A stretch of 64,000 nucleotides of DNA from Halanaerobiaceae bacterium (GCA_003553485.1 PWEJ01000112.1:1-64000), one strand, 5' to 3'. Shown: positions 53,505 to 63,476, counted from the first letter of the stretch. Notes: generated by a model not told the origin, from the letters alone. A program made the numbers and translations.

Positions 53505-56500
53505 CCTCAGCACCAACTTTATCAGGAAGATTTTGAGCTCTTTCCTCATTAAATTCCAGCAGAGAGTCCAGGACTTTTAATAATAGTTGATTATGATTAG
53601 TTTTAGAAGATTTTCTGATGCTAATTTTTGGTTTATCAGCTGACCTGATTTTGATCTCCCTTTGATATTCACGGGCTAATTTCATAATAGCCTGACCATC
53701 AACACTATTCTTGCTGGCAAACAAACAGCTCACCAGATTTTTATCTTCTTTTACTTCAATAATTTTTAATTTCTCAGCCCTTACCTTAACTTTGCTTATT
53801 ATCAGTAAATTCCTAACTTTTTCCGGTAATTCTCCATATCTATCCCGTAATTCTTGAGAAATATCTTCTAATTTTGCATCAGAATTGGCAGCCATTATCC
53901 GCTGATAAAGGTCAATCTTTTGCCTGGAATCTGCAATATAATCATCTGGAATATAGGCATCCAATTGTAGTTTTATCTCGGATTCAACCGCTTCTTCTTC
54001 TTTCTCTCCCTTCAACTCTTCCATGGCCTGTTCTAAAAGTTTACAGTAAAGAGAATAACCAACACTGGCTATGTGACCATGCTGCTCTGGCCCTAAAATA
54101 TTACCTGCACCCCTTATTTCCATATCTCTCATGGCAATTTTAAAGCCGGAACCCAGACTGCTAAATTCTTTGATGGCCTCCAGTCTTTTCTCAGCAACTT
54201 CCGATAAAATTTTATCTTCTTTGTACATTAAATAGGCATAGGCCACTCTATTGGTCCGCCCTACTCTTCCCCGTAATTGATAAAGCTGAGCCAGGCCTAA
54301 TCTTTCAGCTCGATTTATTATAATGGAATTTACATTGGCTATATCAAGACCATTCTCTATAATAGTGGTGCAGACTAAAACATCATATTCCTGCTCATAA
54401 AAGTCCAGCATAATTTTTTCCAGTTTTCTTTCCCTCATCTGCCCGTGAGCCACGGCTATTCTAACTTCAGGAACCAACTCCTTGATCATTGACGCCTGTT
54501 TATCTATATCCTCAACTCTATTATGGACATAATAAGTCTGACCATCTCTGGCCATTTCTCTTCTAATGGCATCCCGGATGGTCTCTTCACTGAATTTTTT
54601 AACATAAGTTCTAATAGGATAACGGTTTTCAGGTGGAGTCTCGATAACGCTCATATCCCTAACTCCCACCAGAGCCATGTGCAGGGTGCGAGGTATGGGA
54701 GTGGCTGTTAAGGTCAAAACATCGACCTTCTTCTTTAAGTTTTTTAATTTCTCTTTATGAGCTACCCCAAAGCGCTGTTCCTCATCTATTATCAAAAGGC
54801 CCAAATCATTGAAATTAATATCAGAAGAAAAGAGACGATGGGTGCCGATAATAATATCAATACGCCCTGAAGCTAATTGTTCTTTTATACTCTTTTGTTC
54901 TGAGGGACTGCGAAAACGGCTGATCATCCCCACTTTCAGGGGGTAATCAGCTAACCTTTCTCTAAAGGTATTATAATGTTGTTGAGCTAAAATGGTAGTG
55001 GGGACCAACATAGCTGTCTGTTTACCATCCATGGCTGCTTTAAAAGCTGCTCTAATAGCAACCTCAGTCTTTCCATAGCCTACATCACCACAGAGTAACC
55101 GGTCCATGGGGTTGGAGCTTTCCATATCTTCTTTTACTTCTTCAATGGCTTTTTGCTGATCTGGAGTCTCCTCATAGGGAAATTCATCTTCAAACTCCTG
55201 CTGCCAGACTGTATCTTCCGAGAAAGAATAGCCCTGAATGGCTTCCCGGGAGGCATATAATTCTATCAAGTTAATAGCCAGCTCTTTTACAGACTCTTTA
55301 ACCCTTTGTTTTACTTTCTGCCATTCACTACCACCTAGACGATATAACTTAGGCTGCTGGCTTTCCCCACCAATATATTTTTGCACTAAATTGATCTGGT
55401 CTGTGGGTACATATAATTTATCATCATCAGCATACTCCAAGAGGAGATAATCCTGATGCTGACCCTGAATTTCTAAGGTTTTTATGCCCAGGTATTTACC
55501 AATACCATGATTTTCATGAACTACATAACTGCCTGGAGTCAGCTCCGTAAAGGATGATATTTCTTCACTTTCTTCTAATTCAACCAGTTTACGCTTTTTC
55601 CGTTTTTTCTGACCTAAAATTTCTTTTTCCGTAAAGAGAGCTAGCTTAAAATCCTCTAAAATAAAACCCTGGTCCAGGGTCTCTACTCCAGCAAAAATAC
55701 CAGACTGGTCAATTTTTACTTCGGTCGCTTTATTTATATTGAGTTCCTTGCTGAGATGGTCAGCCACCCGGATCATCTTATTCTCCGAACTAAAGGTCAA
55801 TAGTACAGTGAGATTTTGTTCTCGTAACTCCTTTATTCTATCAGTTAAGAGATCAAAACGGGCATGATAGGGCTCTAAAGCCTGACCGGTAAAAGTTAAA
55901 TCAATTTCCGTCTCCGGGCCAGTATGAGAGAGAAATTCAATATTATAATTTGAATAAATTTCACTTTCTAATTCTGCCGGAGGGAGAAAGTTATCCAGAT
56001 AATATGATAAGACTTCTCCTTTCTCTAGCAGTTTTTTATACATATCAGAAATTTCCTGAAAACTGCGTTGATAAGAGGGAAAAATCTTATCCGGGTTAGC
56101 TAGCAGCAAAACGGATTGGCGGGGGAAGTATGAAAATACAGTAGCTAGATTGTTATAAAAAAAGGGAAGGTACTCCTGTAGAACATCGACTTTTTTATTC
56201 TCTAAACCCTCATGCATTAATTGCTGATGCTTTTCCTCACTTCTTTGCGCAGCTTCTTCTTTACCCTGGGAAAATAAATCATTCTGATGTTTTTCCCAGG
56301 CAGCAGCCACAGCTTTACTGCGACCGGAAAAATCTTCTGGCAATAAAAATTCTCGGGCAGGAATTAAAAAAGCTGAATTACAATTCTCGATAGAGCGCTG
56401 GTCCTCAATTCTGAATTTTCGAATTGAGTCAACTTCATCTCCGAAAAATTCTATGCGGTAAGGATGCTCTGCATCAGGCGGAAAAACATCTAATATTCCT

Positions 56501-57024
56501 CCTCGAAGACTAAAATCCCCTCTTTTAGCTACCATGGACTCACGATTATAACCGCTTTCAAGCAGGGCAGTTGTTAATTCTGCAAAACTATAAGTTTTCC
56601 CTAACTTAATATTTTGGCTTAAATCCTGCCAGCGCCAGACTGGAGGGAGATATTGCATTAGCGACTGCACGGGCATAATATATATGCCCTCTACTTCTCT
56701 TTTAAGATCTGCCAAGACCTTGATCCGTTGAATTTCTTTGTTGCGATCCAGCGGTATTTCTTCATGAGGATATACATCCTGCTGGGGCAAAATACTTATA
56801 GCATCTTCAGAGACAAGCCTAACTAAATCTTCATAAAGAGTCTCAGCCTGATATTCATCAGCAGTAATAAGTATTAAGACCTCATCGATTTGCTGCTGTA
56901 AAAGAGACAATACCAGAGATAAGCGAGAACCTCGCAGACCTGAAATCCTCATTTTTTCTCTTTTGCGCAGAGCTTTTGTAAGTTGAGATATCTTTTTATT
57001 ATCTTTATCTAAATAGACCTTCAT
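53497..57024 (-). CDS. mfd: Transcription-repair coupling factor
   Basis: A 1,175-residue SF2 translocase of full length. Order: UvrB-like domains (about 1-340), the RNA polymerase-interacting domain (GSYVVHENHGIGKYLG near 500), the RecG-like motor with Walker A CGDVGYGKTEVA and DEEQ box, motif VI QLRGRVGRTNRVAYAY, and the C-terminal TRCF domain. It removes stalled RNA polymerase and recruits UvrA. It is 71 bases after pth, and translationally coupled to spoVB. Confidence 0.96.
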   Translation of the reverse strand: MKVYLDKDNKKISQLTKALRKREKMRISGLRGSRLSLVLSLLQQQIDEVLILITADEYQAETLYEDLVRLVSEDAISILPQQDVYPHEEIPLDRNKEIQRIKVLADLKREVEGIYIMPVQSLMQYLPPVWRWQDLSQNIKLGKTYSFAELTTALLESGYNRESMVAKRGDFSLRGGILDVFPPDAEHPYRIEFFGDEVDSIRKFRIEDQRSIENCNSAFLIPAREFLLPEDFSGRSKAVAAAWEKHQNDLFSQGKEEAAQRSEEKHQQLMHEGLENKKVDVLQEYLPFFYNNLATVFSYFPRQSVLLLANPDKIFPSYQRSFQEISDMYKKLLEKGEVLSYYLDNFLPPAELESEIYSNYNIEFLSHTGPETEIDLTFTGQALEPYHARFDLLTDRIKELREQNLTVLLTFSSENKMIRVADHLSKELNINKATEVKIDQSGIFAGVETLDQGFILEDFKLALFTEKEILGQKKRKKRKLVELEESEEISSFTELTPGSYVVHENHGIGKYLGIKTLEIQGQHQDYLLLEYADDDKLYVPTDQINLVQKYIGGESQQPKLYRLGGSEWQKVKQRVKESVKELAINLIELYASREAIQGYSFSEDTVWQQEFEDEFPYEETPDQQKAIEEVKEDMESSNPMDRLLCGDVGYGKTEVAIRAAFKAAMDGKQTAMLVPTTILAQQHYNTFRERLADYPLKVGMISRFRSPSEQKSIKEQLASGRIDIIIGTHRLFSSDINFNDLGLLIIDEEQRFGVAHKEKLKNLKKKVDVLTLTATPIPRTLHMALVGVRDMSVIETPPENRYPIRTYVKKFSEETIRDAIRREMARDGQTYYVHNRVEDIDKQASMIKELVPEVRIAVAHGQMRERKLEKIMLDFYEQEYDVLVCTTIIENGLDIANVNSIIINRAERLGLAQLYQLRGRVGRTNRVAYAYLMYKEDKILSEVAEKRLEAIKEFSSLGSGFKIAMRDMEIRGAGNILGPEQHGHIASVGYSLYCKLLEQAMEELKGEKEEEAVESEIKLQLDAYIPDDYIADSRQKIDLYQRIMAANSDAKLEDISQELRDRYGELPEKVRNLLIISKVKVRAEKLKIIEVKEDKNLVSCLFASKNSVDGQAIMKLAREYQREIKIRSADKPKISIRKSSKTNHNQLLLKVLDSLLEFNEERAQNLPDKVGAEDG

Positions 57025-57095
57025 TAGAGAACCTCCAACACTCTTTGATTGACAGCAGATCTTATAATATAAAACAGGGGTCGTTTCTAGTAAAC

Positions 57096-57653
57096 TTAAT
57101 TAAATTTATTCATCGTTGCCTTTGGGCCCTTCTCAAGATAAACTTCCACAGCCCGAGCTGCCTCTTTTAAACTCGATTCTATGATTTCCTTCTCCTCTGA
57201 GCTAAATTCTTCTAGAACATACCCAGAAGCATCTATTCCTGGCAAAGGATTGCCAATACCAATACGCAATCTGGCAAATTCATCAGTCCCTAAATTATCA
57301 ATAATTGATTTCATGCCATTGTGTCCACCGCTACTGCCTGATAAACGCAGTCGCAGTTGACCCAGTTCTAAATTTAAATCATCATAGATAAGCAAAAGGT
57401 CAGCTTCGCTTAAATTATGTTCCCGTAATAAACAGCTTACTGCCCTACCACTGCGATTCATGAAGGTTAGAGGCTGAGCTAAAATTATCTCTTTTTGAGC
57501 AATGCTGCCTTGACTTATCAGGGCTCGACAGCAATCCTCTGGTTTAGCAAAGTTATTTCTTTTAGCTAAAATCTTTATCACTTTAAAACCCACATTATGT
57601 CTGGTATTGGCATATTTCCGGCCTGGATTGCCTAAACCAACAATTAATTTCAT
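57096..57653 (-). CDS. pth: Peptidyl-tRNA hydrolase
   Basis: A 185-residue hydrolase releasing peptides from tRNAs dropped by ribosomes. MKLIVGLGNPGRKYANTRHNVGF gives the substrate Asn and catalytic His; QPLTFMNRSG and YDDLNLELGQLRLRLSGSSGGHNGMKSI complete the site. I start at the ATG at 57653, which has GGTGGTGA upstream and gives the family N terminus; a TTG five codons earlier is less likely. It follows ctc, the conserved order. Confidence 0.94.
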   Translation of the reverse strand: MKLIVGLGNPGRKYANTRHNVGFKVIKILAKRNNFAKPEDCCRALISQGSIAQKEIILAQPLTFMNRSGRAVSCLLREHNLSEADLLLIYDDLNLELGQLRLRLSGSSGGHNGMKSIIDNLGTDEFARLRIGIGNPLPGIDASGYVLEEFSSEEKEIIESSLKEAARAVEVYLEKGPKATMNKFN

Positions 57654-57804
57654 CTTAATCACCACCAAAACCGGTTAAATAACAGGTAAGCGCAACCTCG
57701 GATTAAGGCCCGAAGTTACGCTGCTGAATTAAAGTCACTTATAGGAATTATAAAGTTAGATCTAGGGCAATGAGAGCATATCCTATTGCTAAGAGTAGAA
57801 TTTA

Positions 57805-58515
57805 TTACATATAATCTCTCTGTTCAGGTTCCTCTTCCTCTTCTTCTGGCAGCTCTTCCCCTTCTTCTAGCTCTTCTTCTAGTTCTTCTGTTTCTTCACC
57901 GATAACTTCTGGCTCCAGCTCTTCAACATCAAGTAGAGCTTCTTCTTCCTCTTCGGTGATTTCACTTGGTGTTACTATAGTAACTATTACATCATCTGGA
58001 GAACTAACTAAATCAATATCATCACTGATATCAAGATCTCCAACAGAAAGAGAGTCTCCTACATCAAGTTCAGTTATATCCAGTTCAACTTTTTCTGGTA
58101 TATCGCCAGGGAGACATTCAATCTCTAACTCCCTCATCAATTGCTGAAGTACTCCACCTTCCTGTACACCAAAAGCCTTACCAGTAAGTTTTATAGGTAT
58201 GGTAACAGCAATTTTTTCATCCATTGAAATCTGATGAAAATCAACATGCAGTAGCATCTCTTTTATGACATGCTTTTGGTAATCTTTAATCATAGCTGTT
58301 TCTTTAGTTTCCTCATCACCATCTTTAATCGTTAGGTCTACAATAACATTACTGTCAAGATAGCCCTGTATTTCCACAGGATCGAGGGTCAAAGGCTGAG
58401 GTTCACGATCACGTCCATAAATCACGGCAGGTATTTTGCCTTCTCTTCTAAGTTGTCGGGCTGTTCCTTTACCTGTCTTGGCTCTTGCTTTTGCTTCCAC
58501 TGCTAATCTTTCCAT
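57805..58515 (-). CDS. Ribosomal protein L25 / general stress protein Ctc
   Basis: A 236-residue long-type L25 (TL5/Ctc). The N-terminal 5S-binding domain (GTARQLRREGKIPAVIYGRD, HVDFHQISMDEKI) is followed by the C-terminal beta domain (IPEKVELDITELDVGDS) and, from about 185, a 50-residue tail almost entirely acidic. It binds loop E of 5S rRNA. The acidic tail fits a salt-adapted proteome. It has its own promoter and a structured leader. Confidence 0.93.
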   Translation of the reverse strand: MERLAVEAKARAKTGKGTARQLRREGKIPAVIYGRDREPQPLTLDPVEIQGYLDSNVIVDLTIKDGDEETKETAMIKDYQKHVIKEMLLHVDFHQISMDEKIAVTIPIKLTGKAFGVQEGGVLQQLMRELEIECLPGDIPEKVELDITELDVGDSLSVGDLDISDDIDLVSSPDDVIVTIVTPSEITEEEEEALLDVEELEPEVIGEETEELEEELEEGEELPEEEEEEPEQRDYM

Positions 58516-58583
58516 AAACTATCCTCTCCTTGAAAAATTCTCTCAAATTAGTTTGTTAATAAGCTTTAATAAGCTAATAATTA

Positions 58584-58624
58584 GCAAATAACTTTAGACC
58601 ATCTCTGTTCCTGCTGTTATTTGC
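58584..58624 (-). repeat. 9-bp hairpin in the ctc leader
   Basis: GCAAATAAC and GTTATTTGC enclose 23 bases in the transcribed leader between the ctc promoter and start. The loop contains GAGATGGTC, loosely like the ATGGTA of 5S loop E. It could be a control element; this is inference. Confidence 0.4.
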
Positions 58625-58681
58625 CGGATTTTTACCCTGAAACAATAGAACCTTATTTTAATTTAAACCTTAACCTTAATA

Positions 58682-58710
58682 ATTATAACATCAATCTGGC
58701 AGTTAATCAA
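58682..58710 (-). promoter_or_regulatory. ctc (L25) promoter
   Basis: Minus-strand TTGATT (58710-58705), 17-base spacer, TATAAT (58687-58682) with an extended TG. It leaves a leader of about 160 bases before ctc. Confidence 0.72.
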
Positions 58711-58731
58711 TTAGAACAATTTTTTATAGGC

Positions 58732-59682
58732 CTATTTAAACAATACACTGACTGAAACATCTTTGAAAATTCTATCTATAGCCTCCCCTAATAAAGGAGC
58801 AATGGAAAGTACTTTTAAATTATCAAGTTCCTCCTGGTGGTCCTGCTGGGGAATACTATTGGTTACCACAATTTTTTCTAAGGGGGCAGCCTTTAAACGT
58901 TCAATGGCCGGGCCTGAAAAAAGGGCATGGGAGCCAGCTGCAAAAACTTTATTAGCTCCACTGGATTTTAAGGCTCTAGCGGCAGCTGTCATGGTGCCTG
59001 CCGTGTCAATTATGTCGTCAAAGAGTATTACGTTTTTGCCCTCTACATCACCAATTATATGCATAACCTCAGCAACATTAGCCTGAGGACGCCTTTTATC
59101 AATTATAGCCATGGGGATATCTAACTGTTTGGCAAAAGTTCTAACTCTGCGGACTGAGCCAACATCCGGGGCTACTGCGGTGAAATTGGCTAAATCCATT
59201 TCAGCAAAGTATTCCACCATTATTGGAAAGGCATAGAGGTGGTCTACTGGTATATCAAAAAAACCCTGAATCTGTGGGGCATGCATATCAATTGACAGGA
59301 GTCGCCTGGCACCTGCCGTAGTTAATAAATTAGCCACCAGCTTCGCCGTTATAGGGTCACGGGGGCGAGCTTTTCTATCCTGTCTGGCATAACCATAGTA
59401 GGGAACCACAGCTGTAATCCTTCTGGCTGAAGCCCTTCTTAGGGCATCTATCATTACCAGCAATTCCATTATATTTTCATTGACCGGAGGACTGGTGGGT
59501 TGAATCACAAATACATCTGCACCTCTAACAGTCTCTTCTATTTTTACTGAAATCTCGCCATCTTTAAACCTGCCAATCTCTTTGCTGACCAATTCTGTCC
59601 CTAAATAATCACAGATATCATTTGCCAGTTCAGGATGGCAATTTCCCGTCAATATTTTCATCTTCTCACCATAGGTAGTCAT
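58732..59682 (-). CDS. prs: Ribose-phosphate pyrophosphokinase
   Basis: A 316-residue PRPP synthetase. SIDMHAPQIQGFFDIPVDHL holds metal and ATP residues (D-M-H), VVPYYGYARQDRK the flexible loop, and VILFDDIIDTAGTM the PRPP loop. It supplies PRPP to the pyrE, pyrR and hpt products in this window. It is 18 bases after glmU, the usual Firmicute pair. Confidence 0.95.
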   Translation of the reverse strand: MTTYGEKMKILTGNCHPELANDICDYLGTELVSKEIGRFKDGEISVKIEETVRGADVFVIQPTSPPVNENIMELLVMIDALRRASARRITAVVPYYGYARQDRKARPRDPITAKLVANLLTTAGARRLLSIDMHAPQIQGFFDIPVDHLYAFPIMVEYFAEMDLANFTAVAPDVGSVRRVRTFAKQLDIPMAIIDKRRPQANVAEVMHIIGDVEGKNVILFDDIIDTAGTMTAAARALKSSGANKVFAAGSHALFSGPAIERLKAAPLEKIVVTNSIPQQDHQEELDNLKVLSIAPLLGEAIDRIFKDVSVSVLFK

Positions 59683-59700
59683 TAATCCCGGGCCTCCTAA

Positions 59701-61050
59701 TTATTTCTTTTTATAAAATCTTGCCGGCACACCTAAAACCACTGAATTCTTCTCAACATCCTTTGTGACTACTGAGCCAGCTCCAGTGCTACTATTTTTT
59801 CCCACTTTCACCGGGGCTACCAGAGTGGTATTGCTGCCAATAAAGACATTATCAGCTAAGGAAGTCTGATGTTTTTTCTCGCCATCATAGTTAGCAAAAA
59901 TTGTGCCTGCGCCTATATTACAATTCCGTCCAAGGTTTGCATCCCCCACATAACTTAAATGGGGCACTTTACTCCCCTCCCCCACCTGCGATTTCTTTAG
60001 CTCAACAAAATTGCCAATACGACAGGATTTAGCTATTTTAGTACCTGGTCTTAAATAGGCATAGGGGCCTACAGTGGTGGCAGAATCTACTTCACTATCC
60101 ATTATTATACTGCCCTGTCTAACTTCAACTCCAGCTGAAAGAACAGCATTTTTAAGCTGGCAATTGCTGCCAATAATACTATCCCGTCCAATCCTGGTTT
60201 CTCCTCTTAGATAACTGCCAGGATAAATTGTTACATCTGGAGCAATTTTTACCCCTGCTTCTATATAAGTTCTAGTGGGATCTTTAATGGTTACTCCCTT
60301 ATCTAAATGCTCATTTATAATCCTTCTCTGGAGAATCCTTTCTGCCTGAGCTAAATCTCTTCTGTCATTTATTCCCAGTATATCTTCAGTTCTTTCGGTA
60401 AAAAGAGGTAATAGAGGAGCTTTCTTTGCTATGTAATGCATGGTCTCTGGCAAATAATATTCTCCCTGATTATTGTCATTTTCTAGTTGGGCCAGAGATT
60501 TTAAAAGTAATTTACTAGAAAAACAATAAATCCCACTATTCACTTCTTTAATTTGAGCTGTCTTGTCATCGGTATCATGTTCTTCCACAATTTTTTCAAT
60601 TTCACCAGTATCTTTTCTCACTATTCTTCCATAACCAGCAGGGTCATCCAGTTCAGCTGTTAAAATTGTCATACCAGCATTTTTTTCACCATGACCAGCA
60701 ATCAACCTGGATATTGTCTCCTGACTCATCAACGGCGTATCTCCATATAAAATTAATACCGGGCCCTGGTGAGAGGAAATATATTCCCGGGCCTGAAGCA
60801 CAGCATGACCAGTGCCTAACTGGTTCTCTTGATACACAAACTCGGCTGTGCCATAGTTTAACATAGTTTCCTTTACCATCTCTGCTTGATGGCCAATTAC
60901 ACAGACTGTTTGCCGGGAAATCTCATTAGCCAGTTCAACTACATGGCCTATCAATGGTTTTCCAGTCAGTTCATGTAAAACTTTGTTGCGCTTTGAATTC
61001 ATTCTAGTACCTTCACCAGCTGCTAATATAATAGTTAAAACTTCAGCCAC
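59701..61050 (-). CDS. glmU: Bifunctional GlmU: GlcN-1-P acetyltransferase / GlcNAc-1-P uridylyltransferase
   Basis: A 449-residue enzyme. The N-terminal uridylyltransferase has LAAGEGTRM and the conserved YGDTPL; from about 250 a left-handed beta-helix of hexapeptide repeats carries the acetyltransferase (LRPGTKI, GNFVELKKS, FANYDG, NTTLVAPVKVG). It makes UDP-GlcNAc for peptidoglycan and, in this diderm, probably lipid A. It heads the operon with prs. Confidence 0.95.
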   Translation of the reverse strand: MAEVLTIILAAGEGTRMNSKRNKVLHELTGKPLIGHVVELANEISRQTVCVIGHQAEMVKETMLNYGTAEFVYQENQLGTGHAVLQAREYISSHQGPVLILYGDTPLMSQETISRLIAGHGEKNAGMTILTAELDDPAGYGRIVRKDTGEIEKIVEEHDTDDKTAQIKEVNSGIYCFSSKLLLKSLAQLENDNNQGEYYLPETMHYIAKKAPLLPLFTERTEDILGINDRRDLAQAERILQRRIINEHLDKGVTIKDPTRTYIEAGVKIAPDVTIYPGSYLRGETRIGRDSIIGSNCQLKNAVLSAGVEVRQGSIIMDSEVDSATTVGPYAYLRPGTKIAKSCRIGNFVELKKSQVGEGSKVPHLSYVGDANLGRNCNIGAGTIFANYDGEKKHQTSLADNVFIGSNTTLVAPVKVGKNSSTGAGSVVTKDVEKNSVVLGVPARFYKKK

Positions 61051-61095
61051 CTTAAATTCCTCCTAATTTCCAGGCTTAACTTGAATAACGAAAGA

Positions 61096-61124
61096 ATATT
61101 ATCAAAAATAAAGACCAATGTCAA
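61096..61124 (-). promoter_or_regulatory. glmU-prs promoter
   Basis: Minus-strand TTGACA (61124-61119), 17-base spacer, TAATAT (61101-61096). It directly follows the spoVG terminator. Confidence 0.75.
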
Positions 61125-61126
61125 GG

Positions 61127-61187
61127 ACAAAATATCCGAGAAGCGGATAAATTTTAAAACCAAATTTAAAGCTCCCGGATATTTTGT
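61127..61187 (-). terminator. Terminator after spoVG
   Basis: ACAAAATATCCG and its complement CGGATATTTTGT form a 12-bp stem with a further GAGC/GCTT part and a large loop; TTTTGT follows. It lies 25 bases after the spoVG stop. Confidence 0.65.
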
Positions 61188-61211
61188 TCATTTTTAGTTC
61201 TCTCCTGGTTT

Positions 61212-61475
61212 CTAGCCGACTTTTTTCATTGTATTGTGGTAAGCATTGATGACCTCATCCTGTAATAACTTACTAAATTCTTTAGTAATAGGGAAGAAAA
61301 TATCATAATATTCATCTTTCCACTTCCGGGCTGGCATCGAGGCAAATAAACCATTGCGGCCATCGATTATTCTAATTCCTCTTGCCACCAACTCATCATT
61401 CAATGTAACTGAGGCATACCCCTTCAACTTGCCTTCACCTTCAAAAAGAGTGATTTTAATATCAGTGATTTTCAT
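61212..61475 (-). CDS. spoVG: Septation regulator SpoVG
   Basis: An 87-residue protein. MKITDIKI, LKGYASVTLNDELVARGIRIIDG and GLFASMPARKWKDEYYDIFFPI are the SpoVG signature. It is a small RNA- and DNA-binding regulator of cell division, sporulation and other processes. It has its own promoter and terminator. Confidence 0.96.
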   Translation of the reverse strand: MKITDIKITLFEGEGKLKGYASVTLNDELVARGIRIIDGRNGLFASMPARKWKDEYYDIFFPITKEFSKLLQDEVINAYHNTMKKVG

Positions 61476-61510
61476 CTCCTATACTTACCCCCTTATAATG
61501 TAATAACTAT

Positions 61511-61539
61511 ATTATAAATGGTAAATATAGGGAAGTCAA
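61511..61539 (-). promoter_or_regulatory. spoVG promoter
   Basis: Minus-strand TTGACT (61539-61534), 17-base spacer, TATAAT (61516-61511): a sigma-A type, not the sigma-H type known from Bacillus. It lies 36 bases before the start. Confidence 0.75.
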
Positions 61540-61548
61540 GTTATTTTT

Positions 61549-62550
61549 TTATATATATTCTAAAAAATTCCATAACTCATCTTCTCCGTCCCAGTCAAAG
61601 TCTTTAATCTCATCGTCGATGGTTATTAGATTTTTCTTCTCCGCAATTATTCTACCGACTTTGAAGGATTTTATGCCAATTTTTTCTAGCTTGTCCTGGA
61701 GGGCTTCAGCTTCGGGAAGGGTGATGAGCATGCTACCAGAGGAAATTAAAGCCAGGGGATTCAAATCAAGTTTAGAACAGATTTCCGCCACCGCTGGCCT
61801 TACTATTTCTGCTGATGGCATTAAATGAAAACCACAATCTGCTGCCCTGGCCACCTCTTTAATGGCACCGTAAAGCCCCCCTTCAGTTATATCATGAAGG
61901 GAATTCACCCCATGAGAGGCTGCCAGTAACCCCTCTGGAAGAACGCTGAGTTCATGCTGGTAATCCAGGGCCTCTTTAATAGCCTGGGGACTTACCCCCT
62001 GCTCCAATAAGTGTTTGCCATAATCACCTGCTAAAATCATCGCCCCCTCTAAGCCCACCCCTTTAGTGAGCAGGATTTCATCACCGGCTTTGGCTCCCCC
62101 AGTAGCCACATATTTCTCTTTATCAGCTCTGCCAATAGCGGTAATAACTATAATGGCCTTGCTCACTTCGCTTAAGACTTCTGTATGGCCACCTAAAACC
62201 TGAACATCAAGGCTGCAGGCTGTTTCATTGATCTCAGTCATCAAAGAACTAATCATTTCATCGGTAGTTTCTGGAGGAAGTAATAAGACCACCTGGATGC
62301 CTATCGGCGAAGCCCCGGCCGCTGCTAAATCATTGCAGGCTACATGGACGGCGAGATAACCAGCATTTTGCCCTGCCCCGGTAATGGGGTCAGAGGAAAT
62401 TGCTAAAACTTCATCACCAAAATCCACCACCGCACTATCCTCTCCGACTCCAGAATTAACTAAAATATCTTTGCGATGATGAGAGATTTTATTCAGTACT
62501 GTTTTTTCCAGTCTTGCCGCTGATACTTTGCCAATCTTCATTCTGTTCAC
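61549..62550 (-). CDS. AIR synthase-related protein (PurM/HypE-like)
   Basis: A 333-residue PurM-fold protein. GVGEDSAVVDFGD and VACNDLAAAGASPIGIQVVLLLPP are the ATP-binding AIRS signature, LHDITEGGLYGAIKEVA the C-terminal one. It is closer to the HypE/AIRS-related group than to purine PurM; no hyp or pur genes adjoin it. The substrate is unknown. The GTG start at 62550 has AAGGA five bases before it. It follows ispE by eight bases and probably shares its transcript. Confidence 0.82.
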   Translation of the reverse strand: MNRMKIGKVSAARLEKTVLNKISHHRKDILVNSGVGEDSAVVDFGDEVLAISSDPITGAGQNAGYLAVHVACNDLAAAGASPIGIQVVLLLPPETTDEMISSLMTEINETACSLDVQVLGGHTEVLSEVSKAIIVITAIGRADKEKYVATGGAKAGDEILLTKGVGLEGAMILAGDYGKHLLEQGVSPQAIKEALDYQHELSVLPEGLLAASHGVNSLHDITEGGLYGAIKEVARAADCGFHLMPSAEIVRPAVAEICSKLDLNPLALISSGSMLITLPEAEALQDKLEKIGIKSFKVGRIIAEKKNLITIDDEIKDFDWDGEDELWNFLEYI

Positions 62551-62558
62551 TCGCTTCC

Positions 62559-63476
62559 TTAATTATGTAAATATTTTCTTGCTGTAAATTTAGTGATTAT
62601 TAATCGTTCTTCTCCTGGCCAGTTCTGGTAGGTATCCTGTAATTTTCTTTTGTCATTAAAATAAGCGATCAATGTCGGGCCACTGCCACTCATCTGTACA
62701 TGGTCAGCACCAAAACTATATAATTTTGCTTCTAAATCAACCAGGGCTGGAGCTAATTTTTTGCTGACTGGCTGCAGAATATTATACCAGCCTTCCTGCC
62801 AGGTAATTTCTTTTTTCTCCTTGAGCAAAGATACTAACTCCTCTAAAGAATAATCTTTAAAACGATCAGGGAGAGTAGAATTTGGCTCTTTTTCCTCCTG
62901 CTGGGCTAAAAACATGTTATCATAGAGTTTATATACTTCTGCTGTTGATATCTTTAAGTTTGGATTTAATAACAACACCTCTTGCTGTAAAAGATCAGGC
63001 AGAAAAAGTAATTCTTCACCTCGCCCGGTAGCTAGAGCTGTCCCTCCTGTCAGACAAAAGGGGACATCCATGCCAAGTTTTTGACCAAAATTCTGTAACT
63101 CAACTAAGCTCAATTCTAAGTTGAACAATCTATTCAGGCCTCGCAAAACCGCTGCGGCATCAGTGCTACCGCCAGCCAGTCCCGCTGCCAGGGGAATGTT
63201 TTTCTGTAAATATATCTTCACTCCCGGTATTTTTTGAGGAAAATGCTCTTGTAAAAGTTTAGCCGCCTGCCAGGCTAGATTATCTTTTCCTCCTGGCAGT
63301 TCATCTTCAACTTCACCTTTAAGATTAATCAATTTTATCCCCTGAGGTACCGGGGCTAAAATTATTTTATCGGCTAAAGATACAGATTGCATTATCATTT
63401 CAACTTCATGATAACCATCATCAAGGAGACCTAAAATATTCAAAGCCAGATTGATCTTAGCCCTGGCTTTTTCCAC
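62559..63476 (-). CDS. ispE: 4-diphosphocytidyl-2-C-methyl-D-erythritol kinase
   Basis: A 305-residue GHMP kinase. AKINLALNILGLLDDGYHEVEMIMQSVSLAD is the family start, PLAAGLAGGSTDAAAVLRGLN the ATP loop, and VQMSGSGPTLIAYF the third motif. It acts in the MEP isoprenoid pathway. The start is GTG at 63476. It is the first gene of a unit with the AIR synthase-related protein. Confidence 0.94.
   Translation of the reverse strand: MEKARAKINLALNILGLLDDGYHEVEMIMQSVSLADKIILAPVPQGIKLINLKGEVEDELPGGKDNLAWQAAKLLQEHFPQKIPGVKIYLQKNIPLAAGLAGGSTDAAAVLRGLNRLFNLELSLVELQNFGQKLGMDVPFCLTGGTALATGRGEELLFLPDLLQQEVLLLNPNLKISTAEVYKLYDNMFLAQQEEKEPNSTLPDRFKDYSLEELVSLLKEKKEITWQEGWYNILQPVSKKLAPALVDLEAKLYSFGADHVQMSGSGPTLIAYFNDKRKLQDTYQNWPGEERLIITKFTARKYLHN

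Noticed and set aside
57654-57804. Terminator between ctc and pth
   Set aside because: A wobble-rich 12-bp hairpin is possible near 57688-57722, but no T-run follows; readthrough from ctc to pth seems likely.
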